From Bradyrhizobium oligotrophicum S58 (GTDB lineage: Bacteria; Pseudomonadota; Alphaproteobacteria; Rhizobiales; Xanthobacteraceae), in contig NC_020453.1 in the NCBI RefSeq assembly GCF_000344805.1, forward strand, positions 4,497,001 to 4,561,000: a DNA stretch of 64,000 nucleotides. Reading direction: 5' to 3'. A model generated the notes under the pieces. The model was not told the origin of the DNA. It worked only from the letters and a program-made list of their open reading frames with translations, and did not search any database. Below are positions 55,374 to 64,000 of the stretch, one piece after another (position 1 is the first letter of the stretch; each line of letters starts with the position of its first letter). Both the position numbers and the translations under genes were made by a program.

Positions 55374-56684
55374 CTAGGCGATCTCGCGGGCGTCGCGGTA
55401 GCGGTACAGCAGCAGCATCAGCGGCGCGAACGGCCGCAGCAGCGCATGCGCGGGAATGGTCACCGGTTCGGTGAACGGCAGGGCGAGCTCGTTTGCCGGC
55501 GCACCGCGAACCGCTTTTGCAAGCTCGGCGCCGAGCGGGATCGTCAGCGCCACAGCGCGCCCATTGCAGCCGGTCCAGCCATAGGCATCGGGACCTAGGC
55601 GATGGATACGCGGCATGTAGTCCGTGGTCATGCCGACATAGCCGTTCCAGACGTAGTCGAACCTGACTTCTCCGATCTGCGGCCATAGACGTTGAAGGCG
55701 CTCGCCGACGCGTGCCTTCAAGCGCTCAGCCTTGTTGCCGGGACCGATCACGGCGCCACCGGTCACCAGCCGGTTGCGCGCATCATAGCGGGCGAAATAG
55801 AGTTCGCCGTGCGTATCGGACATCGCCTGCCGCGCCGGGATGATCGTCTTGCGCACATTGTCCGACAGCGGCTGCGTCGCCATCTGCCAGGACAGCACCG
55901 GCATCACCTCATGCGCGATATCAGGTGCGAGCGCCTTGGAGAACTCGCCGCTATAGGCATTGCTGGCCAGCACCAGCGCACGCGCCGACAGCTCACCCTG
56001 TGCCGTGCGGACGACCCAGCGATCACCGCGCCTTGCGAAATCGATCACCGGAGAGCGCGCATAGATGCGCCCGCCGAGGCCCAGCACCGTTCGCGCCAGA
56101 CCACGTGCCAGCGCCAGCGGATTGATGTGTCCGCCGGTCCTGTTCCAGAATCCGCCATGCCATGCGTCCGATCCGAGCATCTCACGCGCCTGATCGCGCG
56201 ACAACAGCTCGACGGGAGCGCCGAACTTCGACCACTGCTTGAAGCGGCGCTCGGCGATCCTGATCCGCCCTGGCGAATGCACCGGCTGCACCCAGCCGGT
56301 CTGCTCGTGCTCAGCCTCGATTCCGTAGCGCCGCACGGTATCGAACAGGTTCTGTGCACTATCGCGCAGCATGGTGACGAAGCGCTCGCCGGCCACGCCG
56401 TGGCGCGCGATGAGATCATCGGGATCTGGACGGGACAGTGTCGGAATCACCTGGCCATTGTTCCGGCCGGACGCGCCCCAGCCCGGCTCCATCGCCTCCA
56501 CGATCGCAACGTCCGTGCCCGCTTCGCGCAAATGCAGCGCGGTCGACAGGCCGGTGAAGCCGCCACCGATGATGACGACATCCGCCTGCGCGCTGCCCCG
56601 CAGCATCGGCAGATCAGGTCCAGGCGGGGTCTGGGCCACCCACAAGGAAGGCGGCCATCGAACGTCATCTGTCGTCGTGCTCAT
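55374..56684 (-). CDS. FAD-dependent amine/amino-acid oxidoreductase (DAO family)
   Basis: Flavoprotein of 436 residues (MSTTTDDVRWPPSLW). FAD dinucleotide-binding motif DVVIIGGGFTGLSTALHLREAGTDVAIVE near residue 36, then GASGRNNGQVIPTLSRPD, as in PuuB/OrdL-type oxidases. C-terminal DAO segments FDYVWNGYVGMTTDYMPRIHRLGPDAYGWTGCNGRAVALTI. It could oxidise a product imported by the adjacent ABC transporter, such as an amine or N-substituted amino acid. The ATG at 56684 is used; the long frame upstream is antisense to the glyoxalase-like gene. Confidence 0.9.
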   Translation of the reverse strand: MSTTTDDVRWPPSLWVAQTPPGPDLPMLRGSAQADVVIIGGGFTGLSTALHLREAGTDVAIVEAMEPGWGASGRNNGQVIPTLSRPDPDDLIARHGVAGERFVTMLRDSAQNLFDTVRRYGIEAEHEQTGWVQPVHSPGRIRIAERRFKQWSKFGAPVELLSRDQAREMLGSDAWHGGFWNRTGGHINPLALARGLARTVLGLGGRIYARSPVIDFARRGDRWVVRTAQGELSARALVLASNAYSGEFSKALAPDIAHEVMPVLSWQMATQPLSDNVRKTIIPARQAMSDTHGELYFARYDARNRLVTGGAVIGPGNKAERLKARVGERLQRLWPQIGEVRFDYVWNGYVGMTTDYMPRIHRLGPDAYGWTGCNGRAVALTIPLGAELAKAVRGAPANELALPFTEPVTIPAHALLRPFAPLMLLLYRYRDAREIA

Positions 56685-56834
56685 CGGGGACAGCTCATCC
56701 TTGCTGGTCGACCGCCGCAATGGAGATCGATTTTGCCTTGCGCCCGAGGGCCGTCCGCGCCGGTTGCGGCGCATGGGTCGATTGGGCATAGTTCGGCCGC
56801 CAATATGCCAAGTTCGCTGCAAGGAGACAAACGC

Positions 56835-57692
56835 GTGGCCCTCAAGAATGTCATCGGTATCGATCACGCGGTCGTCGTGGTGAAGGATCTCGACGCGGCG
56901 GCCGAGACCTGGAAGCGTCTCGGCTTCACGCTGTCGCCGCGCGGCACCCACAGCGCCAAGATGGGGTCGGGCAATTACACCATCATGCTCGATCCGGATT
57001 ACATCGAGTTGCTCGGTATTCTCGCCGAGACCGACCACAACGTCCCGACGCGCAATTTCCTCGCGCAGCGCGGCGAAGGCATCGAGCGCATCGCCTTCAC
57101 GGCGATCGATTCCGCGGCCGGCGCCGAGGAAATTCGCAGCCATGGGTTCGAGCCGATCGGGCCGATCGACTTCGAACGTCCGGTGCCGCTGCCCGACGGC
57201 ACGATCTCGGCCGCAAAATTCCGCGTCTTTCAATGGCCGGTTGCGGAGGCGCCCGGTGGCCTGCGCATCTTTGCCTGCCAGCACAAGACGCGCGAGACCG
57301 TGTGGATTCCGGAGCTGATGACCCACGCCAACGCCGCCAAGCAATTGAAGCAGGCGCTGATCGTGACGCCGGACCCGGCCAAGGATGCAGCGCATCTATC
57401 GCGCCTGATCGATTGCGAGGGGCGGAGTGAAGCTGACGGCGCCGTAACGGTCGCCTCCGGCGGCGACCGCGCCGATTTCGTGTTCCTCACACGGGACCAG
57501 CTCGCGGCGCGCTATCCCGGCGTGTCGCTCGCTGGCCTGCCCGAGCGCGGCGGCGTCGGCCTCGTGCTGGCGTCGCATGACCTGGCCACCACTGAAAAGG
57601 CCCTTGGCGCAGCTTCTGTGCGCAGCGGGGCGAGTATCGTCGTGCCGCCAGCGTCAGCCACCGGCACCCTGCTCGCCTTCGTCGCGGGCTGA
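56835..57692 (+). CDS. Glyoxalase-like (VOC) domain protein
   Basis: Protein of 285 residues of the glyoxalase-like family (PF13468-type). It starts VALKNVIGIDHAVVVVKDLD with the metal-type His of the first VOC module, then KRLGFTLSPRGTHSAKMGSGNYTIMLDPDYIELLG. The GTG at 56835 is fixed by AAGGAGA eight bases before it; the open frame continues upstream but is antisense to the FAD oxidoreductase. It is divergent from that oxidoreductase across a 150-base shared promoter region. Substrate unknown. Confidence 0.85.
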   Translation: MALKNVIGIDHAVVVVKDLDAAAETWKRLGFTLSPRGTHSAKMGSGNYTIMLDPDYIELLGILAETDHNVPTRNFLAQRGEGIERIAFTAIDSAAGAEEIRSHGFEPIGPIDFERPVPLPDGTISAAKFRVFQWPVAEAPGGLRIFACQHKTRETVWIPELMTHANAAKQLKQALIVTPDPAKDAAHLSRLIDCEGRSEADGAVTVASGGDRADFVFLTRDQLAARYPGVSLAGLPERGGVGLVLASHDLATTEKALGAASVRSGASIVVPPASATGTLLAFVAG

Positions 57693-57733
57693 CGATCAGG
57701 ATAGAGCGGCCGCGCACACCGGCCGCGATGATC

Positions 57734-58768
57734 TCATTCCGCCGGCTGGAACATGGCCGGACGGCCGCGCTGGCTATCGAGCCAGCCGACGAGCCGATCC
57801 ATGAGACCGCCACTCGTCTCCGAAGGTTGCGCCGACGAGACGAACGGATCGCAATGGCACTTTGCACCGGCTGCGCGCGACATCTTGGCGATAGCTTCGG
57901 TCATTGCCGGCGCACCACAGGTGTAGACGATGTCGTTCGGCGTAAGCTCCGGCATGTGCTCGGTCGGCCGGCCGCTGCGAATCGCCGGCGAGACGTTCTG
58001 CGGCTCCGACACGATCGGGATGATCTTCACGTTCGGGAAGCGCGCCAGCCGGCACAGCGCCTGATGCATGTAGAACGACTGCAGCGTGCGCGACACGACG
58101 ATGAAGACGATCTCGCGCTTCGGGTTCTCGGTGATGGCGGCGACTGCGATCGCCCACATCGGCGCGAAGCCGGTACCGCTCGCGACCAGGATCATACGCC
58201 CGCGGTGCTTCTGCCTGAAAAATGCGGTGCCAAGCGGGGCCGTCAGCTTGACGCGGTGGCCGACCTGAATGTCGCGGCCGAGCGCCGACGACACCAGGCC
58301 ATCCTTCAGGATGCGGATGTGCAGATAAAGCAGATGGCTGTCGGGCGCGCCGACCATCGGATAGGTCGGGCTGTAGCAGCGCGTCGGAAACCCGCGGTAC
58401 TGAACCTTGGCGTATTGCCCAGGGAAGAAACGCAACGGCTTCGGCATCTCGAGGGTGACACCGACGACGTCGGGCGCGAGCCGCACGAGATCGCCGACCT
58501 CGCAATTCATCGTCACGGTGTCCGGCACCGGCTCGGTGATGATCTTCAGATCCGATACGACACGTGCCTGGCACGCATGCGCCATGTCGCCTTCCATGCC
58601 GCCGAACAGCTTGCCATCGACGACAGTCACTTTGCAGGATCCGCAGATTCCGCTGCGGCAGTCATGGGGCAGATCCACGCCGCTGTTGATGGCGCCGTCG
58701 AGCAGGATATCGCCTACGTTCGCGTAGAACGTTTCCCTGTTGTACTGGATTTTGCAAATCTTACCCAT
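57734..58768 (-). CDS. 2Fe-2S ferredoxin / FAD / NAD(P)H oxidoreductase
   Basis: Electron-transfer flavoprotein of 344 residues. N-terminal plant-type ferredoxin with CRSGICGSC and the fourth cysteine in HACQARV. FAD domain with the RCYSPTYPM box after GQYAKVQYRGF. NAD(P)-binding part LVASGTGFAPMWAIAVAA. C-terminal CHCDPFVSS as in AscD/MmoC-type reductases. It is cytoplasmic. Its ATG overlaps the stop of the cytochrome b gene (TGATG), so it probably feeds electrons from NAD(P)H into that membrane protein. It resembles reductase components of ring-hydroxylating oxygenases, but no oxygenase is nearby. Confidence 0.88.
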   Translation of the reverse strand: MGKICKIQYNRETFYANVGDILLDGAINSGVDLPHDCRSGICGSCKVTVVDGKLFGGMEGDMAHACQARVVSDLKIITEPVPDTVTMNCEVGDLVRLAPDVVGVTLEMPKPLRFFPGQYAKVQYRGFPTRCYSPTYPMVGAPDSHLLYLHIRILKDGLVSSALGRDIQVGHRVKLTAPLGTAFFRQKHRGRMILVASGTGFAPMWAIAVAAITENPKREIVFIVVSRTLQSFYMHQALCRLARFPNVKIIPIVSEPQNVSPAIRSGRPTEHMPELTPNDIVYTCGAPAMTEAIAKMSRAAGAKCHCDPFVSSAQPSETSGGLMDRLVGWLDSQRGRPAMFQPAE

Positions 58769-60699
58769 CACTGCACCTCAAGTCGCATCGGCCGGATCTG
58801 CCTCGTATGTCGGATCTGGGTGTGGTCGAAAGCCGCGACGCGCATGAAGACACCGTTCTTGATCGGAACGTCGTATTTGCTTTTCGTGTCCAATTTGCGG
58901 GCAATTTCGAGCGTCCAGTGGCCCGCGGCCCAGCGGGCCGCACAACGGATGTCGGCGCGGTCGCCGGTGAACTCGCCGCTGATCAAAACCCCGGGCACGA
59001 CCGTCCCGATCGGCGTTTGCGCGTCGGCTTCGGCGGAATACGGCACCGATTCGGCCTCCGTCATGAACCAGCGCGCACCTTCACTCTCGCCGATGTTCGG
59101 ATCGAGGTTGATCTCACCCATCGCCGCCGTCATCGCACCAACGTCCTTCGGAAGGCGCTTCGGTCTCACGCCCCGATTTCCCAGCCTGGCAGCCTCCCTG
59201 TCGATCACGAAATTGTCCGAATAGTTCGCCGTGCCCGGATCCGGCGCGAATCCTCCTTTGTACGGCGTGAGCCCTTTGACCTGATCCGGCGTCGGCTCGG
59301 CCGGAGGGCCGAAATGGTCGTCATCCATCCACCCGGTCGGACCGCCGCTCGTCGCCTTCCACAGCCAGGCGTCGGCATAGAGGTTCGGCGCCGGCGTGTA
59401 GTGAATCCCTCGACCCGAGAGTGTCGCCGGCTTGTCCGGCATCGGCTGCGAGCTCATGTGGAAGGTTCGGTCGGCGGCCAGGGTGATCGGCAGCGTCGTG
59501 AACAGCATCGAGAACTTGTCCTCGTTGAAGTCGTTCTCGTCGCCCTTGTCGAAGCCGTTCTGCAGCAGATGCCAGCCATCGGCCTTCTTGATCAGCGGCA
59601 GCTGCTTCAGCGATCGGGTCGGGTCCTCCCAGATGACGAGGAAGTAGACCCAGGTCCCGTCATGGGCCGCCTTGATCCAGACGCGCGATTCGCCCGTGCC
59701 ATCGAAATTGTCGCCCTGGTTGGTCGTGACCATATGCGGCTGGATGTTGCGCCAGACGCGATCCGACGAATCGCCATCGAGCGTTGGCGCGTCCGAGGTG
59801 GCGATCCGATACACCGTGACGGTGTCCTCGGCGTAGTAGTCGGCGGCAAACATGGCAGAGCCGATGACGATCGCCGCCGCCGTAGCTACGACGAACGGAT
59901 TGGCCTGAAAGCTCGGATTGCGGCGGCGCGAATTGCCTTTCGACGGGGCCGGCGGCGGACGCATCCGGCCCGGCGGCATGCGCTGCTCGGACCGCCCCCG
60001 CATCGGCTCCTCCATGCGCCGCGGCGCCGGCATCGGCTCGCGCGCTGCAGGCCGCGCAGCAGGCGCCGGCTTCTTCGGAGGCGCCTCCGCCTCCTCGAGC
60101 TTCTCCGACTGCTCGACTAGCATCGTGAGCAGCTCGACGGGGTCGAGCTTCGGCGGCGGCGGCGGCAGCGGCGCCGGACGGAACACGCGATAGAGCTGCA
60201 TCTTTCCGCCGATGCTGAAGTGAACCAGGATGTGCATCACCACGAAGGCAGGAATGACCCAGGTCGCGTACCAGTGGATCATCATCGTGACGTAACCGGA
60301 CGCCACGCCGAAGAACAGCATGCCGCCGGTGACGATCAAGATCGCCATGGCGATGAACAGCACCCAGTGCAGCATCACGCTGATCGAGCCCAGCCGCGCC
60401 GGCCGACGGCCGAGCAGGCCCTTGAACCGCATCTTGTCGACGGTGACACGGCGGCCGAGCCCGGACTTCGAGATATAGATCATGTAGGCGACGGCGACGC
60501 TTGCAAGCACGACGCCCGCAGGCATGTGCCAGGTCCAGGTGCGATGTCGCGGCAGCAGCCAATCGAGATTGTTGGCGATCCAGGCATGGCCCGGTGCTTC
60601 GGTTGCCATGCGAAGCCCCGTCATGAACGCGATCACCGTGGCTCCAACCAGCGTCCAGTGCAGAATGATCGTTCCATAGTCGGTCTTGCGAATCTTCAT
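58768..60699 (-). CDS. Cytochrome b561-type membrane domain fused to ethylbenzene-dehydrogenase-related heme domain
   Basis: Fusion protein of 643 residues. Residues about 5-180 form four or five membrane helices of a cytochrome b561/Ni-Fe hydrogenase-type domain with candidate heme histidines (TIILHWTLVGA, TWTWHMPAGVVL, VMLHWVLF, VVMHILVHF). A proline/arginine-rich linker follows (about 185-265) and a further helix (FVVATAAAIVIGSAMFAADYY). From about residue 305 there is a domain like the heme-binding gamma subunit of ethylbenzene dehydrogenase (DAPTLDGDSSDRVWRNIQP, WVYFLVIWEDPTRS, KFSMLFTTLP). Likely to pass electrons across the membrane to an unknown periplasmic acceptor. ATG at 60699 with GGGAGG before it. 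Confidence 0.82.
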   Translation of the reverse strand: MKIRKTDYGTIILHWTLVGATVIAFMTGLRMATEAPGHAWIANNLDWLLPRHRTWTWHMPAGVVLASVAVAYMIYISKSGLGRRVTVDKMRFKGLLGRRPARLGSISVMLHWVLFIAMAILIVTGGMLFFGVASGYVTMMIHWYATWVIPAFVVMHILVHFSIGGKMQLYRVFRPAPLPPPPPKLDPVELLTMLVEQSEKLEEAEAPPKKPAPAARPAAREPMPAPRRMEEPMRGRSEQRMPPGRMRPPPAPSKGNSRRRNPSFQANPFVVATAAAIVIGSAMFAADYYAEDTVTVYRIATSDAPTLDGDSSDRVWRNIQPHMVTTNQGDNFDGTGESRVWIKAAHDGTWVYFLVIWEDPTRSLKQLPLIKKADGWHLLQNGFDKGDENDFNEDKFSMLFTTLPITLAADRTFHMSSQPMPDKPATLSGRGIHYTPAPNLYADAWLWKATSGGPTGWMDDDHFGPPAEPTPDQVKGLTPYKGGFAPDPGTANYSDNFVIDREAARLGNRGVRPKRLPKDVGAMTAAMGEINLDPNIGESEGARWFMTEAESVPYSAEADAQTPIGTVVPGVLISGEFTGDRADIRCAARWAAGHWTLEIARKLDTKSKYDVPIKNGVFMRVAAFDHTQIRHTRQIRPMRLEVQ

Positions 60700-61647
60700 G
60701 CGTGCGCCTCCCGACATGCGCGCACGCAATCGGCGCGGTTCACCGCCGACCCGGCGACCGAATTTCGTCTCAGCGGATCGATCCGATGCAGCACGGCCGA
60801 ATAGGCACCCCTGCAGGCCGGTTCTCGACCCGAATCTATTTCCGCATCACGCGTCCCGATGGTGATGTAGTCCAACAACTCGTCGTCCCCCGGATACTCT
60901 CAGTGAGCAACTCTTTCGTCTGACATCGGCGCAGGCAGCGCCGTCCTCCATGCCGATCGTTGCCCCGCTACGTTTGTGCGCGACCGCTTGGATCGCGCGT
61001 GATTGATCAGTCGTTGCGCCCCCGAGCCGGTGACGGGTTACTCGGATCGCGCGCAAACTGACGCGCTTCATCCTCCCCTGCTGCTCTGTCGACCGTCGCC
61101 GTCAGACTGATTGCTGGATCCACGGAGGCCTCGTGTTCGATGACAGAACACATCGCTGTCCGTGATGGCCGACCATGTTGATTGCGTTTCTCGGGCTGGT
61201 GCGCGGAGCCTCATGTCGGTGTGTTGCCGCTGTCGTCATGGTCGTTCTCCGCACCACCATCGAATACCGCATGATCGAGATGACAACGCATGTGCGTTGC
61301 ACCGCAGGAAGATTTATTCGTCTTCGTGGCGTCATTCGGCCCGGACCGCGGCCAATGAGTGCAGAAGCAAGGTGATAGACAGACGAATGTATGACGCGCT
61401 GTACGCGCAAGGCATCGTCTTCACGCAGCAACTATCGACGAACGCAAATGGATTTCGGACGGCATTGACCGCCACGAACGATGCCGCACTTTACTTGTTG
61501 CCGGTCCGGCGCATCACGCCTGTCGGCCGTTTCGTACCTGCGATGCTGCGACAGAAAGGGCCGTATGTCTCATTGTTGCCGGAAATTCGTCGGCATCGAC
61601 TGTCAATAGCGCTGATTGAAGCACTGTCCTTTGGGAGACGCGCCTGG
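60700..61647. other. Gene-poor region between electron-transfer unit and secretion genes
   Basis: No gene is well supported. The secretion-ATPase frame is open back to 61162, and a separate 66-codon frame starts at 61175 (MLIAFLGLVRGASCRCVAAV), but neither has a good binding site. It probably holds divergent promoters for both flanking operons. Confidence 0.4.
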
Positions 61648-63510
61648 ATGAGTCTGGCTCAAGACCGCCCGCGAATGAAAGCTGCGGCTGCCTTAACTGA
61701 CCTTATCTCGGGAAGCGACGATCCCGTGACGCGCGGATTGCGCCAGGCTGTCAAACGCATGGCCGGCATCGGCGTGTTCAGCGGCGTCATCAACATCCTG
61801 ATGCTGTCGGGCTCCGTCTATATGATGCAGGTCAACGACCGCGTCGTTCCGAGCAAGAATCTCGCGACGCTGATCGGTCTGTCGGTCATGATCCTCGCCG
61901 TCTATCTCATTCAGGGCTATTTCGACGCGCTGCGCACCCGCATGCTGTGCCGGGTCGCCACCGTGTTCGATGCTAGCCTGCAGGACGCGATTCACCACGC
62001 TCTGGCCACCCTGCCCCTGCGCGGCACCAAGCCGATGCTGATGCAGCAGCCGCTGCGCGATCTCGACCAGCTGCGCGCCTTCATGTCGAGCATGGGACCG
62101 ACCGCGTTCCTGGACATGCCATGGATTCCGATCTTCCTGATCGGCATGTTCCTGTTTCATCCGCTGATCGGCATCACCGCGGTCATCGGCACGGTGGGCA
62201 TCATCTCGATGACGCTCGTGACCGATCGGCTGTCGCGCCAGGCGAGCAAATCCGCCAGCGACACCAGCGCCGCGCGCCAGGTTCTTGCCGATGCCACCCA
62301 GCGCAACGCCGAGGTGATTCGCGCCCTCGGAATGTCCGATCGCTTCGCAGCGCGCTGGAATGCCGTCAACGAGCGTTATCTGAAGGACAATATCCGCGCC
62401 AGCGACGTCTACGCCAATCTCGGCGCGGCCGCGAAGGTCCTGCGCTTCATCCTGCAGTCGGGCATGCTCGGCATCGGCGCGGCGCTCGTCGTCTCCGAGC
62501 AGGCGTCGGGCGGCGTGATGATGGCGTCGTCGATCCTGATGGGGCGCGCGCTCGCGCCGATCGAGATCGCACTCGGCAGCTGGAAACAGCTGGTCGCCGC
62601 GCGTCAGGGCATCGCGCGTCTGCGCGACATCTGCAAGGCGACCGCGAAGCCGGAAGCGCCTCCGGTCGCGTTGCCGCGGCCGTTCCGCGAGCTGACCGTG
62701 CAGGAGCTGACGGTCGCAGCGCCGGGCACGGATCGGCCGATCGTTCAAAACGTGTCGTTCTCGATCAAGGCCGGCACCGGTCTCGCCCTGCTCGGCGCGA
62801 GCGCCTCCGGCAAGACGTCGCTGTCGAAGGCGCTGGTCGGAATCTGGCCCGCGCTCAATGGCACGGTCCGCCTCGATGGTGCCGCGCTCGACCAGTGGCA
62901 CAACGAGGATCTCGGACGCCATATCGGCTATCTGCCGCAGGACGTCGCGCTGTTCGACGGCAGCATCGCCGACAACATCTGCCGCTTCGACGAGAATGCG
63001 AGCTCGGATGCGATCCTCAAGGCGGCGCAGATCGCAGGCGTGCACGACATCATCCTGCGCCTGCCGGAGGGCTACGCGACGCGAATCGGCCAGGGCGGCA
63101 TGTCGCTGTCGGCCGGTCAGCGCCAGCGCGTCGGTCTTGCCCGCGCGGTATATGGCGATCCGTTCCTCATCGTGCTCGACGAGCCGAATGCGAATCTGGA
63201 CACCGACGGCGAGAATGCCCTGAGCCGCGCCATCCAGATCATGCGGCAGCAGAACCAGAGCATTGTGATCGTCATCTCACATCGTCCCAGCGCACTGAAT
63301 TCGCTCAACATGGCGCTGGTGCTCTACGAGGGGAAGGCGATCGCATTCGGTCCCTGCCAGGAGATCTTTGCCCGCGTCGCCGGCGCCAAGCCCCCTGCTG
63401 GACCGGCCGTCACGCACGCCGCCGCTGCCCCAAGGGTTGCTGGTCCCACAGCGCCTCCGAATCCGAACGCCCGAACGCTTCGTCGCGCCGCCCCAGCAGA
63501 AAGCGCTTGA
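61648..63510 (+). CDS. Type I secretion ABC transporter (PrtD/HlyB-like, exporter family)
   Basis: Fused permease-ATPase of 620 residues for protein export through a type I system. Six-helix membrane part (VFSGVINILMLSGSVYMMQVNDRVVPSKNLATLIGLSV is the PrtD-type start). The ATPase shows Walker A LGASASGKTSL, Q loop GYLPQDVALFDGSIADNI, signature LSAGQRQRVGLARA and Walker B FLIVLDEPNANLD. It lacks the N-terminal C39 peptidase-like domain. The start is uncertain: the ATG at 61648 fits known PrtD lengths, but the frame is open upstream (MYDALYAQGIV at 61387). The next gene begins 3 bases after the stop. Confidence 0.88.
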   Translation: MSLAQDRPRMKAAAALTDLISGSDDPVTRGLRQAVKRMAGIGVFSGVINILMLSGSVYMMQVNDRVVPSKNLATLIGLSVMILAVYLIQGYFDALRTRMLCRVATVFDASLQDAIHHALATLPLRGTKPMLMQQPLRDLDQLRAFMSSMGPTAFLDMPWIPIFLIGMFLFHPLIGITAVIGTVGIISMTLVTDRLSRQASKSASDTSAARQVLADATQRNAEVIRALGMSDRFAARWNAVNERYLKDNIRASDVYANLGAAAKVLRFILQSGMLGIGAALVVSEQASGGVMMASSILMGRALAPIEIALGSWKQLVAARQGIARLRDICKATAKPEAPPVALPRPFRELTVQELTVAAPGTDRPIVQNVSFSIKAGTGLALLGASASGKTSLSKALVGIWPALNGTVRLDGAALDQWHNEDLGRHIGYLPQDVALFDGSIADNICRFDENASSDAILKAAQIAGVHDIILRLPEGYATRIGQGGMSLSAGQRQRVGLARAVYGDPFLIVLDEPNANLDTDGENALSRAIQIMRQQNQSIVIVISHRPSALNSLNMALVLYEGKAIAFGPCQEIFARVAGAKPPAGPAVTHAAAAPRVAGPTAPPNPNARTLRRAAPAESA

Positions 63511-63513
63511 TCA

Positions 63514-64000
63514 ATGAAACACATCAATGACTTCAGGCCGTTCGATGACGAAGACTATGTGCGACCGAAGACTCGCGCCGTCGGTCCGCAGGGCGATGCC
63601 CTGATTCTCGAACTGCAGCGGTTGCAGGGCGCCTTCGACGACGGCTCGGACGAAGACCCGCGGCAGCGCCGCGGCGCGCGCGACGGCGGCAAGAAGCGCC
63701 GGCGTCCGCCGCCGTCGCAAGCCCGAGTTAAGCCGCGCAAGAAGAAAGGCAGCACGATGGGACGTGCTCTCGACGTGTCGTTGTCGCTGTTCGGTCTCGG
63801 TACCCCAGCGCCCAAGGCGCGCCGCGGCGAAGGCATCCGGGAGATGGACTGGCAACGCCCGGCGCCGATGCGCGGCTACGAGCCGGAGCTGTCGCCGCCA
63901 CCGCGGAACGTGCCTGCGCGCGTGCCGAGCAACAACGCGGCGCCCCTCCTGGATCTCAGGGATGCGCGACGCGAGGGCGATTTCGGCGGCAACGCGCCCC
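63514..64000 (+). CDS. Basic, disordered N-terminal region of a protein running off the window
   Basis: An open frame of at least 162 residues from the ATG at 63514 (MKHINDFRPFDDEDYVRPKT). An acidic/helical start is followed by a very basic stretch (GGKKRRRPPPSQARVKPRKKK) and proline-rich segments; no fold is visible so far. Three bases separate it from the transporter. The usual next gene in type I systems is the HlyD-type adaptor, so this may be an adaptor with a long cytoplasmic extension, or a separate accessory protein. Cut by the right edge. Confidence 0.7.
   Translation, partial: MKHINDFRPFDDEDYVRPKTRAVGPQGDALILELQRLQGAFDDGSDEDPRQRRGARDGGKKRRRPPPSQARVKPRKKKGSTMGRALDVSLSLFGLGTPAPKARRGEGIREMDWQRPAPMRGYEPELSPPPRNVPARVPSNNAAPLLDLRDARREGDFGGNAP

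Noticed and set aside
55692-56834. Upstream extension of the glyoxalase-like reading frame
   Set aside because: Antisense to the FAD oxidoreductase, Arg/His-rich, and a strong binding site precedes the GTG at 56835.
61162-61647. N-terminal extension of the type I secretion transporter
   Set aside because: The extra residues are Cys/His/Arg-rich at first and not typical of the family, and no good binding site is seen; the start at 61648 gives the expected length, though a start at 61387 is not excluded.

Overview
The window is high-GC DNA from an alphaproteobacterium, most likely Bradyrhizobium or a close relative in the Nitrobacteraceae. This is an inference from several signs: an aapJQMP general amino-acid permease operon facing a metC-like gene; many short conserved proteins of a kind I associate with Bradyrhizobium; promoter-like sites of the sigma-EcfG (PhyR general stress) type; a sigma-54 promoter; and a long inverted-repeat element inside a coding region that resembles repeats I recall from Bradyrhizobium and Rhodopseudomonas. 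I see no phage, transposase, integrase or CRISPR array. The window looks chromosomal and mostly housekeeping or accessory metabolism, cut by gene-poor stretches at about 20.2-20.8, 24.2-25.5 and 60.7-61.6 kb.

Layout. 0-4.2 kb (minus): aapJ-aapQ-aapM-aapP, with aapP running off the left edge, behind a near-consensus sigma-54 promoter. 4.5-7.5 kb (plus): a PLP-dependent cystathionine beta-lyase-type enzyme and a Na/Pi cotransporter with a PhoU-like tail. 7.5-11.3 kb (minus): four adjoining genes for lipid-linked sugar or lipid A modification (ArnT-like transferase, PAP2 phosphatase, ArnC-like transferase, LAB_N protein). 11.3-18.8 kb (minus): a bacterial alpha-2-macroglobulin followed by penicillin-binding protein 1C, whose N-terminal reading frame contains an in-frame palindromic repeat. 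19.3 kb: tRNA-Arg(TCT). 19.4-26.2 kb: an FkbM methyltransferase, an OafA-type acyltransferase with an SGNH domain, a small secreted protein, several tiny proteins, and long stretches with no gene. 26.2-29 kb (minus): an emrAB efflux pair.

29.1-44.6 kb looks like a stress and signalling region. It has a PRC-barrel protein, a DUF6894-type protein, a Tat-signal short-chain dehydrogenase, tiny proteins, a 2097-residue soluble poly-HAMP hybrid histidine kinase with three receiver domains, a REC-PAS-HWE kinase just behind it, a YdeP-type molybdopterin oxidoreductase, a DJ-1/PfpI protein and further small proteins. Five of these transcription units carry a GGAAC-N17/18-GTT site directly upstream and correctly oriented, matching the sigma-EcfG consensus. 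HWE-type kinases are known inputs to PhyR-EcfG in this class, so the two kinases may act in the same stress network that switches on the island.

44.6-50 kb: a membrane-anchored GH3 (NagZ-like) enzyme, and an overlapping operon of a DUF4173-like membrane protein with an OmpR-type regulator and a sensor kinase. 50.3-57.7 kb: a dipeptide/oligopeptide-type ABC importer (binding protein, two permeases, one double-ATPase), an FAD amine/amino-acid oxidoreductase and a glyoxalase-like protein. 57.7-60.7 kb (minus): a two-gene electron-transfer unit, in which a cytochrome b561 fused to an ethylbenzene-dehydrogenase-type heme domain is followed by a 2Fe-2S/FAD/NAD(P)H reductase. 61.6-64 kb: a type I secretion ABC transporter and the start of a basic, disordered protein that runs off the right edge.
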